Assembly (NCBI GenBank): GCA_032629725.1
Contig: JAFEVB010000023.1
Span: 806,001-870,000 of the forward strand
Reading direction: 5' to 3'
Length of the DNA stretch: 64,000 bases
Source of the DNA: Gremmenia infestans
Lineage: Eukaryota; Ascomycota; Leotiomycetes; Helotiales; Hamatocanthoscyphaceae
Position 1 is the first letter of the stretch, and each line of letters begins with the position of its first letter. A program made the position numbers and the translations under genes. This document shows, piece by piece, positions 57,897 to 64,000 of the stretch. Under the pieces are notes generated by a model. The model made no database searches. It was not told the origin of the DNA and saw only the letters and a list, made by a program, of their open reading frames with translations.

Positions 57897-58775
57897 GAAT
57901 GTCAGCGTACGCAATTGACCGTGTAATTCGTTCTTGGTTTCGGGAAAGAAGCAAAGTACATAGGAAGAGCCAAACCGTTGGATAACAAAGGCGCATAGCC
58001 TCTGTAGATATAACACGAATTTCCCCCCAATGCAGCAAAACACCAAGTCTACCTCATGTGAATAGAAGATCAAACGTTGGTAGTGGAAGCGGAAGAGGGA
58101 ATGAAGAGAAGATTGATAACGTAGGATCTCACCTCTACCGAGTTCTGCATCGCCTTGTTGTCAAATAAAAGCCAGACTTTGTCCTTCGAGCTTGGTATGC
58201 TTATTAGGTAGATCTTTTTCAGTTGTCACTAGAATTTTGAGTGAGAATGGAAACGCACGTATGCAGTTTTTAAAATGGTAAATTGATCATGTCGAGCATG
58301 ATCCGCGGGACTTATCTGTCTTTCCTGTACCGTACTTACGCCCTAAACATATAATCTGCGGGCTGATTTGCACAACTCGATCTCCGAGACTCGAAAATAT
58401 CCCGTCAAGTATGATCTGCTTAAGGAGGAATTGTTATCGTGACTTTCGGCGTGAATAGATAGTCCTGGGAGCTGATATGTAGTCAATAGAAATAAAAAGA
58501 TTCACAGAAGGCAAGGCAAGGGGGTTCTTCTTGTATCGTGTTCGTTCTTGCAAAAGGGTACATGCACTATTACTCCTTTCGTTACAGCCTTTATCATCCT
58601 CCCCATCTGAAACAACGACCAAACCGCATTTTGGTATACAATGTCCCTCCCTTCAACATCCCGATCTACCTTTGCAAGTGATCATCCTTCCGCCGGAACT
58701 CCAATTCATAAGAAACAATGGCGATTCAAGTCCCACCCCAAACGCACAAAGAACGCCATCCGTAGAAGCATCCAG
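57897..58775. other. Convergent intergenic region
   Basis: About 880 bp between two convergent paralog genes. A forward ORF of 80 codons near 58531-58779 overlaps the end of the reverse gene and has no support. No terminator-like structure seen by eye. Confidence 0.4.
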
Positions 58776-59792
58776 CTAGTCATCAATGGTAAGATCAATG
58801 AAGTTTGAAGGCGCTGACCGCCTTGTGTAAGCAACTTTAGAGACAGCAGTGGTCGCTTCGTCATCTGAATCTGCTGTAAGATCGACGAAGTCACCAGTTG
58901 ACCGTCGATGGTTTGCAGTTCCTATGCTAGGTGTCCGGACAGCCTTTTCTCGCGCACGATAGGTGTGAGTTGCTACGTTCGTTGGGCTTCGAGATCGGCG
59001 GCTTGAATGAGGTCTTAGATTTTCGGGGGCAGATTGTCTTCGAGGAGGGGGCGCTGACACTGTAGGGTTGGTGGATAATGAGAGGCGAGGACGAGGAGGT
59101 GGGTTAGAGAGACGTCGGTCCAAGCAAGCCAAGGTTGTCATTTGGTGATCGTCCACCGATGTACCTAGACTAGAACCTTCTTTAGGAACACGACTAAAGA
59201 AGAATATGGGAAATTCATTGAGAGTTGCTCTGATAACTGTCCCCAATGCATCCATGTCATCTTTTTGGAGTGCTTCATACATCTGCTGGAGCCTATTGCA
59301 ACGCAAGTCATCGCGGAGCCCACCAACAATGGCGATGGCATCTACCATCATCCTTTTAAGGATATCAACGGGCGTCTCTACTCTGTGAACTGCAGCGTGT
59401 CGAATTTGTGCTAATCTGACGAACGGTGCTTCGACATCTAGATCTGGGGGGAAAGCGGTCGAACTGGCTGGGATCTTTTCTCGTTGTACCGCCCGCCACC
59501 ACTCGTTGAGTTCGCCATCCTGCGGGACCTTCCAATTTTTGCGTTTCAATACCTGTGGCATCCACCGCTGCGCGTAGTAGAAACATGCCTGTTCCAGCAG
59601 GGTCTGCGTAGTATTCAAAACACCATGCCGGTATTCTGGCTTAAGAAATAAGCTGGGATTTATAGGCATAGGGAAGTCTTTCCGATATGGATTTTCCGGA
59701 GACCATCCGGCTGATGATATCCGCACCATAGGTCTTGACATTGCTACGCTATGCGATCGATCACTGAGCTGAACCCACGCTGCGTGAGACAT
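58776..59792 (-). CDS. R-x4-H domain protein with tandem SUMO-interaction-like motifs
   Basis: A single reverse exon of 338 aa. Residues 60-185 carry the same domain as the gene at 55753: TLLEQACFYYAQR, LKRKNW, DGELNEW, and IRHAAVHRVETPVDIL followed by MMVDAIAIVGGLRDD. The second half is Ser/Arg/Pro-rich and disordered, ending with two hydrophobic-acidic motifs, FVDLTADSDDE and FIDLTIDD, which fit the SUMO-interacting consensus (V/I-x-V/I-V/I or V/I-D-L-T plus acids). The pair of genes is convergent, one with a large N-terminal extension, this one compact. Given a SUMO gene elsewhere in the window (a coincidence of position), SIMs suggest nuclear, SUMO-dependent recruitment. Function of the domain is unknown; see finding. 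Confidence 0.78.
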   Translation of the reverse strand: MSHAAWVQLSDRSHSVAMSRPMVRISSAGWSPENPYRKDFPMPINPSLFLKPEYRHGVLNTTQTLLEQACFYYAQRWMPQVLKRKNWKVPQDGELNEWWRAVQREKIPASSTAFPPDLDVEAPFVRLAQIRHAAVHRVETPVDILKRMMVDAIAIVGGLRDDLRCNRLQQMYEALQKDDMDALGTVIRATLNEFPIFFFSRVPKEGSSLGTSVDDHQMTTLACLDRRLSNPPPRPRLSLSTNPTVSAPPPRRQSAPENLRPHSSRRSRSPTNVATHTYRAREKAVRTPSIGTANHRRSTGDFVDLTADSDDEATTAVSKVAYTRRSAPSNFIDLTIDD

Positions 59793-61810
59793 AATTAGAG
59801 AGAAAATGTCAAACCACGAAGGCGTCGTAGTAGCAAGTTAATGACGCTTTCTCGAATGAATCGAATTGGCTCGGGTGCAGCCGCAACGCATGTGGAGGGA
59901 GAACTTACGGAGTGTTTGGGGAATGCACTGTGTGTGTGGAAATCTTGAAAGGACTAAATGACCAAAGGTAGACAGTTACAGCAAACGACTTCGACTCTCA
60001 ATGCACAAGTATCAGCGCAGAAGCATTGACAGCGGAGTTGTGATATGTAAGGTAGATCGAGGTTGTGTGAATCTGGGGGTAAGGTTGAAGTTGAAGTTGA
60101 AGTGGAAGGGGAAGTGGAAATTCCGATGTTTACCTTTTTCCTAGTTGCGCCTGGTACCTCTTTTCTCTTGATCAAGCGAGGGACGCGCCTACCTCTACCA
60201 ATTCACACTCGCACCTGACTAACCATCATACGCTTTCTTTTTGTTTTGCCATGTCTACTTGTTTCTTTGCAAGCATTAGATGTCCGTAGCTTCACTGGCT
60301 CATACCTACACCCCGCACAAGGACGGAATGAGATGAGATGCCCACTCTCAGCGCTGTGGGGTCTCTGTATCTTGCTGCCGACACTAACATCTCCGCTCAA
60401 AGTCAAGCTTTCCCTGGTCGTGGGGCAAAGGCATACCGGCCTGCATGGGTTTAAGTACAGTAGACTGCTCGCATGACACGCATCCGTGATGAACTAGTCG
60501 CTCCCCCCGGCCTATGGGTAGTCATCACCACTTGGAAGACTTATAGATAGACAAAATCCTGTGTATTCAACTACCTAGCTCTTTAGGCCAGCCTAGTATA
60601 GATTCTTAGAAACGCAAGAAACATAATAGTCAAATCAATGCTAAGGTGCGGACTTTTGGTTAGAGCCTAAAACTCAGCTCTTTTAACAGCAATGCCAGAA
60701 TGGAAATAGAACTATGGCGTAAATATAATGGAGACTATTTAGACTTGAAAAAACGCAGTAAAGATCTCTATTATTAGCCGCCACGTAATGCACAATTGCT
60801 GATCTGCCTGGGTATACGTACTGATTCTGGGAATAACGTAAGTGAACTATTTTTCTCTTTCTATGAATATATAGCATAAAAATGTGATAAACATAAGTAT
60901 GGAAAATTAAGTTTACTTTTTAAAACTAAAATACATCTCTATTATATGTTATAATATAGCTTGAGGTATTGTTTCAGTCAAATCAATGTAAATTGAGAAT
61001 AAATTATCATGAAGTCAGATACATTGCTATGGAAACGAGATTTCGGAGCAGATCTCAAGATGTCTAGCGAGATGTCGATCAGCAAAGATGCGGCAAGAAA
61101 AACGACGATCACCAATCCTAGATTGCGTACTCACGAGCGACGCAGTCGTGGCTCGAAATAAGTTGGAGTTACGCAGTACAGAGGTTTAGTTGTCGTTGAA
61201 AGTGGATGTAGTACGCGAGTCCGCGTACCCCCCGGACAAAGCACGGGGCACGCGTAAACCAATCGGCGTTCGGCCATTAGAATCTCAACGGCTTCTTGCG
61301 CCGTAATAATGCTTAATTTTGACGCCGCTTGGCATGTGGGTTACGCGGGGCTGATTCCGACCGGTGAGAGAGAGTCGAGAGTTTTGAAGAGACAAAAAGG
61401 TTTGTGCTTGTACTTTTAGTTATAAGTGTAAGATCTATACGATCCTCGCTAAGAGGATCTAGTTTCAGACTTAAAAAAAAAGCGAGTATGCGGAGCCTCG
61501 AAATGAAGAGTTTTTAAGTGCATCCAGTAGCGTAGGATGAGCTGAGCAGTCTACACTTGGATGATGGGGAATTTGTTTTTTTGCGTGTGGCAGACCCTAT
61601 TCATTAATGTGGTTCAACTAAATTTAATATTTTGAAGAACATTACCCGTTTGCCATTTCTAGTCACTACAAGTCAGTGGGAATAGAAAAAGATTAATCGC
61701 TTGAAGATTATATTTGTATTATTTTCATCTAAGCACAAGTAATTCCCCTATTAGAAAATAAATTCGCTCTCCTCAAGGCAACCCTTACAGCATTCCAATA
61801 TGCTGTGGTG
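59793..61810. other. Gene-poor stretch with AT-rich core
   Basis: 2 kb. From about 60570 to 61010 the DNA is AT-rich with TATA and ATAT words, like the other RIP-like blocks. Between 61060 and 61400 it is GC-richer and has repeated phrases (GAGATGTC, GCGGGG), then a run of nine A at 61474-61482. The GC patch with AT flanks might be a decayed repeat such as a solo LTR, but no terminal repeat was found. A TTGAAG/GTGGAAG near-repeat lies at about 60085-60120. Confidence 0.4.
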
Positions 61811-63633
61811 TTACATATAGATGTAACAAAACGGACCTTCCACAGTGCTCATAACATCCTTAATTGCAATATCGTCTGCATTGACTCCGAGATAAAGAAT
61901 ATCGTCCAGAGTACCATTTCGGCTCGCTGGGGAGTTGTACATAGTGATTGTTCCTGAAATCGCGTTTTGTCTGCTCGCAATATCCTGGTTCTGCCAAATC
62001 CACCAGGTCCTGTCGATTTGACCGTGGTGGAGCCAGAATATGGGATCACCTGGAGACGTGTAAATATCTCCACCTGGGTCTCCACCGATTGTGAAGTGTC
62101 CGGCACCGTGGACACCGTAATTCCCCGCGGTAAAATTGCCTTGCATAGTATTTTGGAACGAGTCTATGTCAGAATTTTCTGTGATGAGGGTCGTGGAGTT
62201 CTCTTCGGTACTCCACCGAGTTGAAACCCAGCTGGACACATCTCTTTTCAAGCATCTTGGGTTGTAGATTGTGCCGTTGTTTGAGACGATCTCAGATTCA
62301 GCAAGTGTTGGAGATACCGGGCCAAGGTGTACGGTCGAACTATTAATAACTTATTAGTAAATTCGAATGGAAAGTGAGACGCGTGGAAATAACGCTAGAA
62401 GTCTCACTTCTTGAACGGTCCGGAGTATATACATCCACCACCTGATCCTGCAGGAATGCAGCTGAGATCGGATGGCAACCCCTCGGTGCAATTGTGGGCT
62501 TCGTAAACTCCATTGCCGCTCAGACTGTAGTCTCCTCCATCAAAAATAGGCGAATCAACGGGATCGGCTGCCTATAATCAAGAGACTGGAATCAGTACAA
62601 ATACTTCAGGGAGAAATGAGGAGAGTATTGGGAGCAATTTAAGGCTATGCTTCGGCGATAGAAGATGCCCCAGGTCTACCACGAGAAGATGTTCTACTCA
62701 GTTTCATTGACTTACCCATCTGCCCCAGTTCCCTAAACGATGTCAGTTTTGTTCTCAAATATTTATTCCACAACAATCGCTCAGATAACCTAGTGACTTT
62801 CACCTTGTCTGGGTATTGAGAAGTGTTATATGAGGTACAGCGTTGACCGACTAGGAGAGGAGTGCGACAACACCCTAGCAAGTAAAGAAAACTTGCTTGA
62901 CCTGGGGCTTTGAAGTACATGGTATGAACGAGAGAAAATTGTCATCGGCCACGAGCAGAATGGGGATTCAGCGTTATCTTACAGTACTAGTATTTGTTAG
63001 ATATAGTATTGCATAGTTTGGGAATACAAGACTTACTGGCTGGTAACCCGTATAACCACACTCATCTCTTAGAGCTTGCTCATAAGTGTAAACGAACCAT
63101 CTGTGCCAGGATAGGAAGTTCGCCTAGGAAGGTTAACACATTTGTGACAGGAAAACGAAAGCATTGTTGCTTACAGTGTTATGGATTGTCAAGGTTTGGT
63201 TGATGTGCTGGTAGAGAAAATCATCATAACTAGTGATATCAGCAAGTGTAGCACGTGGATACTCAAAGGCTTTGAGGGACTCACCGAGACTTTGCACCGG
63301 GAACTATGGTAGCATCCGTCTTGGCCGGTAGTGCCATCAAGCAAAGAACAGAACTAGTGTAGTTACTCCTTTCGGTTTCTGTTAAGTTGCCCCTATACAA
63401 ATTATTAGAGTAAGTATGCATGCACATAAGTATTTGATGAAGCCTTACCACTCTTTTCGAACTGCGGCATTTTCCAGAGTACAGGTGCCATTTATATTGC
63501 CGTCAGCAGCCCAAGTGGCAAGGTTGGAAATAGCATCAGCTGCTAATTGGTCTGTGTTGGCCGTGGAAGCTGGCGTATAAGCTGCCGTTGACAATGCTAA
63601 TAACGGCACCCATACGACGGAAGAGAAACGCAT
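61811..63633 (-). CDS. Tyrosinase (type-3 copper oxidase), eight exons with a 4-nt microexon
   Basis: Reverse exons 63633-63449, 63392-63285, 63229-63175, 63123-63037, 62986-62983 (4 nt), 62732-62716 (17 nt), 62571-62408 and 62339-61811 give 382 aa. A signal peptide (MRFSSVVWVPLLALSTAAYT) opens the protein. CuA is YQHINQTLTIHN ... FLSWHRWF; the microexon TACT joined to the next exon makes YWNWGRW, the Tyr-Trp-x-Trp core of all tyrosinases; CuB is VHGAGHFTIGG ... FWLHHGQIDRTWW. Without the 4-nt exon the frame is lost between exon 4 and exon 6. Its acceptor has a CTAAC branch point just upstream and GTAAGA follows. Secreted monooxygenase of phenols, for melanin or secondary metabolites. The protein is short and lacks the long C-terminal lid. 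Confidence 0.87.
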
Positions 63634-64000
63634 GTTAATATTCAGTGCGAGAAATGGTTAATGTGAAAAATAAAAGTTCCCGTGTCTGGTGCTGATGGTG
63701 CTATGGTTCTATGGCTATGTATACGGATATCTTCGAGTATTTGAGGTTCAAAAACTCTGGATAATGATGTGTATATGGGGTATCAACGCCACGCGGCCAT
63801 GCAAGAAAGCCTTGTGACTCGTTCTGCGGCTGGATATACGCGCAGTATTCTTTGAAATCAATAGGATAAGATTGAAGGAGGCTCATTCAGAAAGAAATCC
63901 ACAGCAGCAGCAGGAGCGGGTATCAGTATCGAAGAGGAAAGGGATCTACCATCGCACTGATCGCAGAGGTAACATGGGACGGACAGAAAAAGACTGCTGG
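63634..64000. promoter_or_regulatory. Promoter region upstream of tyrosinase
   Basis: 370 bp to the window edge hold the promoter of the reverse-strand tyrosinase. A small reverse ORF at 63701-63886 has no support. Nothing else seen. Confidence 0.35.

Noticed and set aside
1..64000. CRISPR arrays, bacterial operons, prophage or plasmid features
   Set aside because: No regularly spaced repeats or Shine-Dalgarno-linked gene strings; all supported genes are spliced fungal genes.

Overview
The window looks like nuclear DNA of a filamentous ascomycete (Pezizomycotina), probably Leotiomycetes/Helotiales. That is inferred from many 43-70 bp GT-AG introns with CTAAC/CTGAC-type branch points, pyrimidine-rich leaders, AT-rich RIP-like blocks, and fungal families such as a Zn2Cys6 regulator, an Fps1-type aquaglyceroporin, a FAR10/VPS64-type FHA protein, Tsp3-type tetraspanin, expansin-like protein and ferric reductase. 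I saw no rRNA, tRNA, CRISPR or plasmid feature. All gene models are hand-spliced: exons were chosen because canonical splice sites restore the frame and family motifs.

Layout. 0-20 kb is a mostly conserved block: FHA tail-anchored protein, an orphan, a 4 kb AT-rich desert, an ASH1-type H3K36 methyltransferase, an AIF/AMID-like oxidoreductase broken by one in-frame stop, a Rim2-type mitochondrial carrier, SNX3/Grd19, and a tetraspanin. 20.5-32 kb is accessory: two tiny W-x-C-C zinc-ribbon genes, three genes opening with a shared Met-Cys/Cys-Gly-His-like module, a C2H2 protein with unusual H-x6-H fingers, a frameshifted relic of an accessory family, and a conserved SUMO gene. 32-51 kb is mixed: alpha/beta hydrolase, aquaglyceroporin with a long N-terminal extension, a truncated hydrolase relic, a divergent SDR/Zn2Cys6 pair, a head-to-head SPOUT methyltransferase/membrane thioredoxin pair, a secreted expansin-like protein, an acidic nuclear-type orphan and a ferric reductase. 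51-64 kb is gene-poor: an F-box/ankyrin relic, two convergent genes sharing a new-looking R-x4-H helical domain (one ending in SUMO-interaction-like motifs), an AT-rich block, and an eight-exon tyrosinase with a 4-nt microexon.

Themes. Three independent broken genes carry stops explained by C:G to T:A changes (CAG or TGG to TAG), fitting repeat-induced or deamination-type decay. The most novel leads are the paired R-x4-H (HEPN-like?) proteins near 55.7-59.8 kb and the cluster of small cysteine-rich genes at 20.5-31.9 kb.
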